From contig NZ_LR134386.1 in the NCBI RefSeq assembly GCF_900637665.1, positions 4,766,501 through 4,830,500 on the forward strand: DNA of 64,000 nucleotides, read 5' to 3'. This stretch comes from Chryseobacterium nakagawai (GTDB lineage Bacteria > Bacteroidota > Bacteroidia > Flavobacteriales > Weeksellaceae). The notes under the pieces are model-generated. The model was not told where the DNA came from and did not search any database. It worked only from the letters and a program-made list of their open reading frames with translations. Below, piece by piece: positions 54,846-62,602 of this stretch. Made by a program: the position numbers and the translations under genes. Position 1 is the stretch's first letter. Each line of letters begins with the position of its first letter.

Positions 54846-54878
54846 TCTAACTTCTAATTTCTAACCTCTAACTTCTGA
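54846..54878. repeat. CTAACTTCTAA minisatellite copy
   Basis: Three tandem units of about 11 bp (TCTAACTTCTAA, TTTCTAACC, TCTAACTTCTGA), related to 27983-28048. Confidence 0.5.
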
Positions 54879-54901
54879 TAATAAAAAACATTGAGGTTGA
54901 T

Positions 54902-55921
54902 ATGAGTACCGAAACATTAGAAAAAGCTAAGTCTGCGATTCCCGTAAAAGGATTCCTGGATATAAAAGATATAGCGATTCCTCAGGGAGAAGAACTGGTA
55001 AAAGCTATTCTGAAACTTAAGGAAGAAAAAAATGCTGTAATTCTTGCCCATTATTACCAACCGGGAGAAATTCAGGATATTGCTGATTTCCTTGGAGATT
55101 CTCTGCAATTGGCAAGACAGGCAAAAGAAACCAACGCTGATATGATTGTATTCTGCGGAGTACATTTCATGGCTGAAGCTGCAAAAATCCTTAATCCAAC
55201 TAAAAAAGTAGTTCTTCCGGATACGATGGCTGGATGCTCATTAGCAGACGGATGTTCAGGAGAAGGATTAAGAAAAATGCGTGAACAGCATCCAGATGCT
55301 TTAATTGCAACATACATTAACTGTAATGCAGAAACTAAGGCTGAAAGTGATATTATCGTAACAAGTTCAAATGCTGAAACCGTTATTGAAGCACTTCCAA
55401 AAGACAGACCTATTATTTTTGCACCGGACAAAAACCTAGGAAGATACCTATCTAAAAAGACAGGTCGTGATATGATTCTTTGGGATGGAAGCTGCATAGT
55501 ACATGAAGCATTTTCAATGGAAAGAATTGCAAAACAACTTGCAGACAATCCTGATGCAAAAATGATTGCACACCCGGAAAGTGAAGAAGCTGTTTTAAAA
55601 TTAGCGCACTTCATTGGCTCCACTTCTGCCCTATTGAACTTTGTAGAAAAAGACGATTGTCAGAAATTCATCATCGCAACAGAAGAAGGAATCCTTCACG
55701 AAATGAGAAAACGTGCACCACACAAGGAATTGATTCCGGCATTGGTTTTTGATGAAAGCTGTAACTGTTCAGAATGTTTCTACATGAAACGTAACACCAT
55801 GGAAAAATTGTATTTATGTATGAAATATGAACTTCCTGAGATTCTTATTGACGAAGAATTAAGATTAAAAGCATTGAAGCCCATTGAGGCGATGCTTGAT
55901 CTTTCGAAAAGCATAAAGTAA
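54902..55921 (+). CDS. nadA: Quinolinate synthase
   Basis: 339 residues. Condenses iminoaspartate with dihydroxyacetone phosphate in NAD synthesis, using a 4Fe-4S cluster. Family motifs: LAHYYQPGEIQDIADFLGDS, MAGCSLADGCSG, YINCNAETKAESDIIVTSS, GSCIVHEAF and CNCSECFYMKRNTMEKLY, which together supply the cluster cysteines. No nadB or nadC next to it. Strong terminator follows. Confidence 0.96.
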   Translation: MSTETLEKAKSAIPVKGFLDIKDIAIPQGEELVKAILKLKEEKNAVILAHYYQPGEIQDIADFLGDSLQLARQAKETNADMIVFCGVHFMAEAAKILNPTKKVVLPDTMAGCSLADGCSGEGLRKMREQHPDALIATYINCNAETKAESDIIVTSSNAETVIEALPKDRPIIFAPDKNLGRYLSKKTGRDMILWDGSCIVHEAFSMERIAKQLADNPDAKMIAHPESEEAVLKLAHFIGSTSALLNFVEKDDCQKFIIATEEGILHEMRKRAPHKELIPALVFDESCNCSECFYMKRNTMEKLYLCMKYELPEILIDEELRLKALKPIEAMLDLSKSIK

Positions 55922-55925
55922 ATAT

Positions 55926-55957
55926 AAAAAGCACTGTTTTCACAGTGCTTTTTTATT
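55926..55957. terminator. Bidirectional terminator between nadA and the peptide cluster
   Basis: AAAAAGCACTGT-TTTC-ACAGTGCTTTTTT; it can stop both nadA and the convergent peptide genes. Confidence 0.92.
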
Positions 55958-55975
55958 TTTGATGAGTCCTATTTA

Positions 55976-56179
55976 TTAAGACACCCCTCCATCCATACAC
56001 TCCATACTTACAATTACGCAGGCTTTGCAATAAGTAGGAAGTGCCTGATAAGCACTGCATGGAGCATCATTTGGCCCTGTTCCATACGTTGTATGCTGTG
56101 GACATCTGTTGCAGTTTGATCCAATGGCACCATTTACACCTCCTAATTCTTTTCTGTTTAATTTTTTAAAATTTTTCAT
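55976..56179 (-). CDS. Cys-rich bacteriocin-like peptide with double-glycine-type leader (fifth of cluster)
   Basis: 67 residues. Leader MKNFKKLNRKELGGVNGA resembles the Gly-x leaders cut by C39 peptidase transporters. The core has six Cys in the order C..C(P), C, C..C, C: NCNRCPQHTTYGTGP, APCSAYQALPTYCKACVIVS, MEC. This pattern is shared with the peptides at 56220, 56474 and 56959. No modification enzyme or transporter is adjacent. Function is unknown; chryseobacterial 'bacteriocin-like proteins' of this type are known only as annotations. Confidence 0.75.
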   Translation of the reverse strand: MKNFKKLNRKELGGVNGAIGSNCNRCPQHTTYGTGPNDAPCSAYQALPTYCKACVIVSMECMDGGVS

Positions 56180-56219
56180 AGTAATCTTAATTTTTGATGT
56201 TATTAAATAGAATGATTAT

Positions 56220-56429
56220 TTAGTGGCCGTAATAATCAGAATAATCTGGTCCATAGCAATCGGCACTTACATCAACGCAATTTCTACAAGTAGGAGATAA
56301 TGCCCAAAAAGCCATACAGCCATTAGTATACTCAGGACCATCTCCATAATTTCCGGAGGTAGGACAGAAGTCACAACTTCTTCCTTTACCGTTAATATCC
56401 TTAAGCTTTGTTCGTGGTAATTTTCGCAT
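56220..56429 (-). CDS. Cys-rich bacteriocin-like peptide (fourth of cluster)
   Basis: 69 residues. Leader MRKLPRTKLKDINGK, with Gly-Lys at the expected cleavage site instead of Gly-Gly or Gly-Ala. The core keeps the shared pattern: SCDFCPTSGNYGDGP, GCMAFWALSPTCRNCVDVS, ADC, and an acidic Tyr-rich tail. It lies 44 bp after the third member. Confidence 0.75.
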   Translation of the reverse strand: MRKLPRTKLKDINGKGRSCDFCPTSGNYGDGPEYTNGCMAFWALSPTCRNCVDVSADCYGPDYSDYYGH

Positions 56430-56473
56430 GTTTAAATTTGTTATTAATTAATATTCTTATCTCTTATTAATAA

Positions 56474-56680
56474 TTATTTATACGACCCTTCCTCAAAACA
56501 GTAAATACTTACTCCTACACAATTCTTGCTTTTGCAATAATCAGGTAACGCAAAATAATTCTCACATGTTCCACCATGTTCTGAGCCCGGTCCATACATA
56601 ATATGGCTAGGGCATCCATTACAAATAGATGCATTCGCACCTTTAATAGTCTTAAGATGTTGTCTTGAAAGCTTGTTCAT
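56474..56680 (-). CDS. Cys-rich bacteriocin-like peptide (third of cluster)
   Basis: 68 residues from the ATG at 56680; the frame is open to 56746, but that start overlaps the preceding peptide gene and lacks the leader pattern. Leader MNKLSRQHLKTIKGA. Core: ICNGCPSHIMYGPGSE, TCENYFALPDYCKSKNC, VGVSIYC, with six Cys. The spacing between the fourth and fifth Cys is two residues longer than in its siblings. Confidence 0.75.
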   Translation of the reverse strand: MNKLSRQHLKTIKGANASICNGCPSHIMYGPGSEHGGTCENYFALPDYCKSKNCVGVSIYCFEEGSYK

Positions 56681-56717
56681 CCAATAAAGATTTTGAATGG
56701 TTTCAATTTGATTCAAA

Positions 56718-56888
56718 CTACAGCATTGGAGCATAACATTTTCCACCGGGCTTCAGCCAACATCCCCATCTGCCTCCTCCCATAAAACATACAAGTTGCT
56801 CACTACCGCATGCTTCAATTTGGATTTGCGTTGCACCGCCGCTGATCCCTTTCTTTTGTTCTCTTGTTAATTTTTTCAAAGTTTTCAT
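56718..56888 (-). CDS. Short Gly/Cys-rich peptide with GG leader (second of cluster, outlier)
   Basis: 56 residues, short enough to be missed by a 60-codon cut-off. Leader MKTLKKLTREQKKGISGG ends in a perfect Gly-Gly. The core is unlike its siblings: four Cys in ATQIQIEACGSEQLVCFMGG and GRWGCWLKPGGKCYAPML, rich in Gly and Trp, without the CP or LPxxC motif. It starts 70 bp after the first member and ends 37 bp before the third. Confidence 0.7.
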   Translation of the reverse strand: MKTLKKLTREQKKGISGGATQIQIEACGSEQLVCFMGGGRWGCWLKPGGKCYAPML

Positions 56889-56915
56889 AGTATTTTAATT
56901 TTAAGATTATAGATA

Positions 56916-56943
56916 AAGAGCACTGTTATACAACAATGCTCTT
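56916..56943 (-). terminator. Hairpin between first and second peptide genes
   Basis: AAGAGCATTGTT pairs over 12 bp (one G-U) with AACAGTGCTCTT. The following TATCTATAAT is only weakly T-rich, so this may be a partial terminator or processing site. Confidence 0.55.
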
Positions 56944-56958
56944 ATATTTTGAAAAATA

Positions 56959-57153
56959 TTAATAACGGTCAAAACAGTCCATACTTACCAGTACTCTTTT
57001 TTTACAGCACTCCGGCAGCCCATAAAAGTCTCCGCATGATTTAGCTTCATTAGGACCATAAGGTCCTTCAGGACAATTTTCATAACAATTCCCTATTCCA
57101 CCACCATTAATTGATTTTAAATGTTCTCTTTTAATTTTTTTTGAATTTTTCAT
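56959..57153 (-). CDS. Cys-rich bacteriocin-like peptide with GG leader (first of cluster)
   Basis: 64 residues. Leader MKNSKKIKREHLKSINGG with a canonical Gly-Gly end. Core: GIGNCYENCPEGPYGPNEA, SCGDFYGLPECCKKRVLVS, MDC. Six Cys, but the fourth and fifth are adjacent instead of CxxC. It is promoter-proximal in the five-gene cluster (promoter at 57179-57210). Confidence 0.75.
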   Translation of the reverse strand: MKNSKKIKREHLKSINGGGIGNCYENCPEGPYGPNEAKSCGDFYGLPECCKKRVLVSMDCFDRY

Positions 57154-57178
57154 TGGATTTCCATTATAGTTAATTAGA

Positions 57179-57210
57179 TAAATGTAAGATTTTTAATTAA
57201 TTGCACCAAA
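57179..57210 (-). promoter_or_regulatory. Promoter of the peptide cluster
   Basis: On the minus strand TTTG at 57207-57210 lies 20 bp from TACATTTA at 57179-57186 (one mismatch to TAnnTTTG), 25 bp before the ATG at 57153. Confidence 0.6.
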
Positions 57211-57251
57211 TATTTCTCCATAAAAGGATTTAAAATATATTATGTTAAAAC

Positions 57252-57281
57252 TTTGCCGTTCCAAAATAATTTGTACATTTG
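57252..57281 (+). promoter_or_regulatory. Promoter of the thr operon leader
   Basis: TTTG at 57252-57255, 18 bp, TACATTTG at 57274-57281 (exact TAnnTTTG). The leader peptide ATG follows 10 bp later, so the transcript has almost no untranslated start. Confidence 0.7.
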
Positions 57282-57291
57282 TTTAGTTATA

Positions 57292-57393
57292 ATGAATTTT
57301 TCAAGAAACATATCTGATATTTCTATCCTGAAGTCACCTATTTCAGGAGTATCTACTGTTTCTACATTCACAACTACAACAACTACCCCATAA
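57292..57393 (+). CDS. thrL: thr operon leader peptide
   Basis: 33 codons. The peptide ends GVSTVSTFTTTTTTP, with six Thr codons in a row (eight in total), and carries four Ile codons earlier (NISDISILKSPIS). It starts just after a good promoter and ends 90 bp before thrA. This is the classic layout of the E. coli thr leader, where ribosome stalling at Thr (and Ile) codons controls operon transcription. Confidence 0.75.
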   Translation: MNFSRNISDISILKSPISGVSTVSTFTTTTTTP

Positions 57394-57448
57394 AGGGGTA
57401 AATTTTCACATATTATTTCCGGTACCTGTACTCTTTTTTCAAAGAGTA
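57384..57448 (+). promoter_or_regulatory. Possible transcription attenuator of the thr operon
   Basis: Two hairpins can form: TACCCC-ATAAA-GGGGTA (57384-57400), overlapping the last Thr codons and stop, and TACTCTTT-TTTC-AAAGAGTA (57429-57448). GGGGTA can alternatively pair with TACTCT (57429-57434) over 6 bp with two G-U pairs, which would break both hairpins. The second hairpin is followed by pyrimidine-rich sequence but not a clean T run, so termination efficiency is uncertain. Confidence 0.5.
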
Positions 57449-57483
57449 GCCCTCTCACTTTTCTAATCTTAAATAAATAATAG

Positions 57484-59934
57484 ATGAAAATCTTAAAATT
57501 CGGCGGAACATCAGTCGCCAATTCTCAGAATATCCTGTTAGTGGAAAACATTATCAAAAAGGAATCTTCAAAAGACAATATTGTAGTCATTGTATCAGCA
57601 CTTCATGGGGTAACAGATCTTCTTATTAACGCCGCAGAATATGCAGCTGTTAAAAATGAAGATTATTTGCAACTGCTTAAAAATGCGGAAGAAAAACATA
57701 TGACCCTAGTCAAGGAACTTATTCCTGTTTTAGAGCAAAGTTCTTTACTAAGCTTTGTTAAAAAACACTTCAACGATCTGGAAGATCTATACGCCGGAAT
57801 TTTTGTTCTTGGAGAGCTTACTCCAAGAATCAAGGATAAAATTGCCTCCTATGGAGAATTCCTGTCATCCAGTATTATTGCGGCAAGGCTTCAGCATCAG
57901 GAACTGGATTGTTTATGGATGAATGTTTCAGAACTTATCAAAACCGATAGCACTTTCACTCATGCGAAAGTAAATTTCAGCGCCAGTGAAAGCAATATCA
58001 AAAATTATATCAACAAGCATCAGAATCGTATCCTGATAGGTCCTGGTTTTATAGCCAGTGACGAAAAAGGCCATACAACAACATTAGGACGTGGTGGTTC
58101 AGATTATACGGCTGCTATAATTGCTGCTGCTATTCAGGCCGAGGAACTTCAGATATGGACAGATGTAAGCGGTATGATGACTGCAGACCCTCGCTTGGCT
58201 TCTTATGCAAAACCCATCGCAGAAATCTCCTATCATGAAGCTATGGAGCTTTCTCATTTTGGAGCAAAAGTTATTTATCCACCATCTATTCAACCTGTGA
58301 TGGTAAAAAATATTACGCTTAAAATTAAAAACACCTTTGATCCGGAAGCGCAGGGAACATTAGTATCCCATAATCTGGAAATTTCGGAAAATGAGAAACA
58401 TGAGGTAGCAGTAGGAATCTCAAATCTGAGTCATATTGCCCTTCTAACGTTGGAAGGCAGCGGAATGATAGGAATTCCAGGAATTTCTGCAAAACTTTTT
58501 CAGTGTCTGAGTCAGGAAAAAATAAATGTTATACTAATTACACAGGGATCTTCGGAACATTCCATTACCATAGCTATTCACGAAAAGGATAGGTTAACCG
58601 CTGAAAATACAATTAATGCATCTTTTGCAGATGATATCAATTTAAAAAGAGTTACTCCTGTTACTATTGAAACTGGCCTTTCCATAGTAGCATTGGTAGG
58701 AGAAAACATGAAAAGCAGAAGTGGTGTAAGTGCTAAAATGTTTGGATGTCTTGGCAATAATGGAATCAATATCAGAACCATTGCCCAAGGCTCATCAGAA
58801 AGAAACATCAGCGTTGTTATTGCTGAAAAAGATACCAGAAAAGCAGTAAATGTTCTTCATGAAGAATTTTTCGAATCAGCAATAAAACAAATCCATCTTT
58901 ATATCTGCGGAACAGGAAATGTAGGGACCAAGCTTATCCAGCAGATCTATAACCAAAATCAATATCTGAGAGAAAACCACTTTATCAATTTAAGAATTGC
59001 AGGTTTATCTAACAGCCGAAAAATGATCTTTGCAGACAAAGGTCTTTCCGAGGAAGAATATATCAACTGGAATGAATCAGGTATTGAAGCATCAGCTCAA
59101 AAATTTGCCGAAGAAATCATAGCCCGTAATGTAAGAAACTCTGTCTTTGTTGATATCACTGCAAGTTCTGAAATTCCCGAAGTATATGAAGACCTCTTGA
59201 AAAGGAGTATCAATATTGTAGCCTGTAATAAAATTGCTGCTTCATCAGCTTTTAAAACATATGTAACCTTAAAGAATACCGCAAGAAACCACAACTGTAA
59301 CTTTCACTTTGAAACCAATGTAGGAGCCGGACTTCCAGTAATAGGAACCATTAATGATCTTATTAAAAGTGGTGATAAAATAACTTCTATTGAAGCTGTA
59401 CTCAGCGGAACATTAAACTTTGTATTCAATAACTATGACGGAAAAAGAACATTTTCCGAAGTAGTCGCTCAGGCACAAAAAGAAGGTTATACAGAACCAG
59501 ATCCAAGGCTGGACCTTTCCGGAACAGATGTGGCAAGAAAGATTTTGATCCTTGCCAGAGAAGCCGGATATCCACTTCAGTTTGACGAAATTGAAAATAT
59601 AGGATTTCTACCTGCAGCTTGTATGGAAGGCAGTGTAGATCATTTTTATGAAAAACTTACAGAATATGAAAGTCATTTTAAATCTCTATTTGACGATGCT
59701 CAAAAAGAAGGAAAAATATTGAAGTATACTGCAGAATTTAAAGAGGGGAAAGCTAAGGTAGGATTACAGCATGTGGCTCCGGGAAGCGATCTGTTTCATC
59801 TTTATGGAAAGGATAATATTGTCATCTTTAAAACCTTAAGATACTCCGAACAGCCATTGGTCATCAAAGGAGCCGGTGCAGGAGCTGAGGTCACTGCCAG
59901 TGGTATTTTCGCAGACATCATCCGTTCAGTTTAA
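57484..59934 (+). CDS. thrA: Bifunctional aspartokinase / homoserine dehydrogenase I
   Basis: 816 residues. Aspartokinase domain (about 1-290) with KFGGTSVANSQ and GRGGSDYTAAIIAAA, a central regulatory part with two ACT domains (about 310-455, GIPGISAKLFQCLSQEKINV and RSGVSAKMFGCLGNNGINI), and homoserine dehydrogenase (about 465-816) with the Rossmann motif ICGTGNVGTKLIQQI and GTLNFVFNNYDG, YTEPDPRLDLSGTDVARK. It catalyses steps 1 and 3 of threonine synthesis and is normally feedback-inhibited by Thr. First gene of thrA-thrB-thrC. Confidence 0.97.
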   Translation: MKILKFGGTSVANSQNILLVENIIKKESSKDNIVVIVSALHGVTDLLINAAEYAAVKNEDYLQLLKNAEEKHMTLVKELIPVLEQSSLLSFVKKHFNDLEDLYAGIFVLGELTPRIKDKIASYGEFLSSSIIAARLQHQELDCLWMNVSELIKTDSTFTHAKVNFSASESNIKNYINKHQNRILIGPGFIASDEKGHTTTLGRGGSDYTAAIIAAAIQAEELQIWTDVSGMMTADPRLASYAKPIAEISYHEAMELSHFGAKVIYPPSIQPVMVKNITLKIKNTFDPEAQGTLVSHNLEISENEKHEVAVGISNLSHIALLTLEGSGMIGIPGISAKLFQCLSQEKINVILITQGSSEHSITIAIHEKDRLTAENTINASFADDINLKRVTPVTIETGLSIVALVGENMKSRSGVSAKMFGCLGNNGINIRTIAQGSSERNISVVIAEKDTRKAVNVLHEEFFESAIKQIHLYICGTGNVGTKLIQQIYNQNQYLRENHFINLRIAGLSNSRKMIFADKGLSEEEYINWNESGIEASAQKFAEEIIARNVRNSVFVDITASSEIPEVYEDLLKRSINIVACNKIAASSAFKTYVTLKNTARNHNCNFHFETNVGAGLPVIGTINDLIKSGDKITSIEAVLSGTLNFVFNNYDGKRTFSEVVAQAQKEGYTEPDPRLDLSGTDVARKILILAREAGYPLQFDEIENIGFLPAACMEGSVDHFYEKLTEYESHFKSLFDDAQKEGKILKYTAEFKEGKAKVGLQHVAPGSDLFHLYGKDNIVIFKTLRYSEQPLVIKGAGAGAEVTASGIFADIIRSV

Positions 59935-59945
59935 AAACAAAAAAT

Positions 59946-60881
59946 ATGAAAAAAGTAAATTTAAAAATTCCTGCTACTGTTGCCAATCTGGTATGTGGAT
60001 TTGATATACTGGGAATGGCTGTTAATGAACCTTATGATGAAATGGAAATCCGCTTATTGGAAACTCCAGAAATTATCATCAAACACAAAGATTCTTTTGG
60101 ACTCCCTGAAAAGCCAGATAAAAATGTTGCCGGAGTTGTACTTTTAAAAATTCAGGAGCACTTCAACTTAAAGAATGGCTTTGAAGTTATTATTCATAAA
60201 CATATAAAACCGGGAAGCGGCCTAGGTTCCAGTGCAGCTAGTGCTGCCGGAGCTGCTATGGGAGCTAATATCGTATTAGGAAACATTCTATCAAAGGACG
60301 AAATGATACATTTTGCTATGTTCGGAGAAGAACTCGCTTCCGGTGTGCGGCATGCAGACAATATTGCTCCCTGCATCTATGGAGGAATTACTTTGGTGAA
60401 ATCTACAGATCCTATTGATATTATTCCATTAAATACGCCCGATTTATTTGTTACGGCTGTACATCCTCAGGTTGAAGTCAAAACATCTGATTCAAGACAG
60501 ATTTTAAAGAAAAATATCACTTTAAAAAGTGCCGTTGAACAATGGGCGAATATTGCAGGGCTTGTTGCCGGTATTCAGAAAAATGATTTTGCACTGATTG
60601 GAAGAAGCCTCAACGATGTCATTATAGAACCTGTACGAAGCATTTTAATTCCAAAATTTGATGAAATTAAATCAAAAAGTCTTGAGCTTGGGGCTCTGGG
60701 AGGCGGAATTTCAGGATCAGGACCTTCTATTTTCATGCTGGCAGAAAATAGACAAACAGCTGAAAATATTGCTGACATGATGAAAACCATATATGATGAG
60801 ATCAATATAGATAATTTCGTCTATGTCTCAAAAATTAACCCAATGGGAATAGAAATTATTGAAGAACAAAAATTAGATTAA
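59946..60881 (+). CDS. thrB: Homoserine kinase
   Basis: 311 residues, GHMP kinase fold. The ATP-binding motif is KPGSGLGSSAASAAGAAMGA, and the third motif is LGALGGGISGSGPSIFML. It phosphorylates homoserine. It lies 11 bp after thrA and 6 bp before thrC. Confidence 0.96.
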   Translation: MKKVNLKIPATVANLVCGFDILGMAVNEPYDEMEIRLLETPEIIIKHKDSFGLPEKPDKNVAGVVLLKIQEHFNLKNGFEVIIHKHIKPGSGLGSSAASAAGAAMGANIVLGNILSKDEMIHFAMFGEELASGVRHADNIAPCIYGGITLVKSTDPIDIIPLNTPDLFVTAVHPQVEVKTSDSRQILKKNITLKSAVEQWANIAGLVAGIQKNDFALIGRSLNDVIIEPVRSILIPKFDEIKSKSLELGALGGGISGSGPSIFMLAENRQTAENIADMMKTIYDEINIDNFVYVSKINPMGIEIIEEQKLD

Positions 60882-60887
60882 AAGCAG

Positions 60888-62195
60888 ATGAAGTATTATA
60901 ATTTAAAAGGCAGGGAAGAAAATGTTGATTTCAGAACTGCAACCATAAAAGGACAGGGAAAAGATAAAGGATTATTCTTTCCCGAAAACATTCCTTACTT
61001 CGAAGAAGAATTCATTCAAAATCTTCACCAATATTCTGATGAGGAGATCGCTTATCAATGTATGAAAGATTTTATTGGAGAGGAAATTCCTTCAGAAATT
61101 CTTAAGAAAATTGTTGCTGAAACTATTAGTTTTGAAATTCCTTTGAAAAAAATAAGTGATGAGATTTCGATTCTGGAACTTTTTCATGGCCCTACTCTCG
61201 CATTTAAAGATATTGGGGCCGGATTTATGAGCAGATGTCTCTCTTATTTTTTAGAAAATCAACAGAAAAAAGTTACTGTTTTAGTAGCTACTTCCGGAGA
61301 TACTGGTGGAGCTGTTGCCCATGGATTCTATGATCTTCCAGGTATTGATGTTGTTATTCTTTATCCAAAAAACAGAGTAAGCCCAGTTCAGGAAAAGCAA
61401 CTTACTGCATTAGGAAAAAATATTTACGCATTAGAAGTTGATGGCAGCTTTGATGATTGCCAAAGTTTGGTAAAGCAAGCCTTCTCCAATAAAGAAATCA
61501 ATAATCAATTATTTCTTACATCTGCCAATTCTATCAATGTTGCCAGATGGCTTCCACAGCAGATCTATTATCTGTTGGCTCTAAAGCAATGGCAATCGAA
61601 AGAAAGTAAAGAAGCTCCGGTCATCTGTGTTCCAAGTGGAAATTTCGGTAATTTATGTGCTGGAATTTTAGCCCATCTTCGAGGACTCCCTGCAGAACAT
61701 TTTATTGCAGCCTGCAATGCTAATGATATAATTCCTGAATATTTAAAAACTAAAAATTACAATCCTAAAAAAGCTGTAGCTACTTTATCCAATGCTATGG
61801 ATGTAGGAGATCCCAGCAATTTTATTAGAATTCTCGAACTTTTCAATAATGAATTTGATCTTTTGAAAAATAAGATTTCCGGGTATTCCGTGGACGATAA
61901 AGTGACTATACAAACGATTAGGGAAGTTTACAACAGGTATCATTATATTCTCGATCCTCACAGTGCAGTGGCATTTGCTTCTCTCGATGAATATATTAAT
62001 GAAAATCCAGGTAAAAAGGGATTCATTCTAGGAACAGCACATCCAGTGAAATTTCCTGATGCAGTAGAAAATGCTATTCACACAAAAATTCAAATTCCTC
62101 AAAGCTTAAATGACTTAATGAAAAAGGAGAAAAAAACTGTAGAAATAAATTCAGATTTTGAAGAATTAAAGCGATTTTTGCTTAATAAAAATTAA
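60888..62195 (+). CDS. thrC: Threonine synthase
   Basis: 435 residues, fold-type II PLP enzyme. The PLP-binding Lys is in HGPTLAFKDIGAGFMSRCL; the phosphate loop is TSGDTGGAVAHGFYD; SGNFGNLCAGILAHLRG and GDPSNFIRILELF follow. It converts phosphohomoserine to threonine. The last pathway gene; its stop is 3 bp from folB. Confidence 0.97.
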   Translation: MKYYNLKGREENVDFRTATIKGQGKDKGLFFPENIPYFEEEFIQNLHQYSDEEIAYQCMKDFIGEEIPSEILKKIVAETISFEIPLKKISDEISILELFHGPTLAFKDIGAGFMSRCLSYFLENQQKKVTVLVATSGDTGGAVAHGFYDLPGIDVVILYPKNRVSPVQEKQLTALGKNIYALEVDGSFDDCQSLVKQAFSNKEINNQLFLTSANSINVARWLPQQIYYLLALKQWQSKESKEAPVICVPSGNFGNLCAGILAHLRGLPAEHFIAACNANDIIPEYLKTKNYNPKKAVATLSNAMDVGDPSNFIRILELFNNEFDLLKNKISGYSVDDKVTIQTIREVYNRYHYILDPHSAVAFASLDEYINENPGKKGFILGTAHPVKFPDAVENAIHTKIQIPQSLNDLMKKEKKTVEINSDFEELKRFLLNKN

Positions 62196-62198
62196 GCA

Positions 62199-62567
62199 AT
62201 GAGTAAGATATATCTTGAAGATGTAAAAATATATGCCTACCACGGGGTATTACCTGAGGAAAATATTATTGGCACCTATTATATTTTAAATGCAGAACTT
62301 CATACCGATTTGTGGAAGGCAGCAGAATCTGATGACCTGAATGATACCATAAGCTATGCAGATATCAATGATATTCTTCATCAGGAAATGAAAATTAAAT
62401 CTAAGCTGCTGGAAAATGTTGCAGGAAGAATTATTATAAAAATACATGACCGTTTTCCACAAATCGACTATATCAAGCTTAAACTTACCAAAACAGCACC
62501 ACCCATGAAGGGTGAAATGAAAGGTGCAAGTATTGAACTGGAAAAAAGTTTTAAACCGGAAAATTAA
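62199..62567 (+). CDS. folB: Dihydroneopterin aldolase
   Basis: 122 residues beginning KIYLEDVKIYAYHGVLPEE, the family signature with the conserved Tyr/His and Glu, and ending KTAPPMKGEMKGASIELEKS with the catalytic Lys region. It forms hydroxymethyldihydropterin, the substrate of FolK (10620). It follows thrC by 3 bp and is probably co-transcribed with the thr genes. Confidence 0.95.
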   Translation: MSKIYLEDVKIYAYHGVLPEENIIGTYYILNAELHTDLWKAAESDDLNDTISYADINDILHQEMKIKSKLLENVAGRIIIKIHDRFPQIDYIKLKLTKTAPPMKGEMKGASIELEKSFKPEN

Positions 62568-62602
62568 AATCCTTATTTTTATTTCATTAAAAAAATACAA
62601 AA

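Larger units (their letters stand above)
57154..57483. other. Divergent regulatory region between the peptide cluster and the thr operon
   Basis: 330 bp holding the minus-strand promoter of the peptides (57179-57210), the plus-strand thr promoter (57252-57281), the thr leader peptide (57292-57393) and its possible attenuator (57384-57448). A 93-codon minus-strand frame at 57240-57521 is the shadow of the Thr-codon run. Confidence 0.7.

Noticed and set aside
57240..57521. 93-codon minus-strand frame with a VVVVVV stretch
   Set aside because: It is the complement of the Thr codon run of the thr leader and overlaps the thrA start; no start signal is visible.
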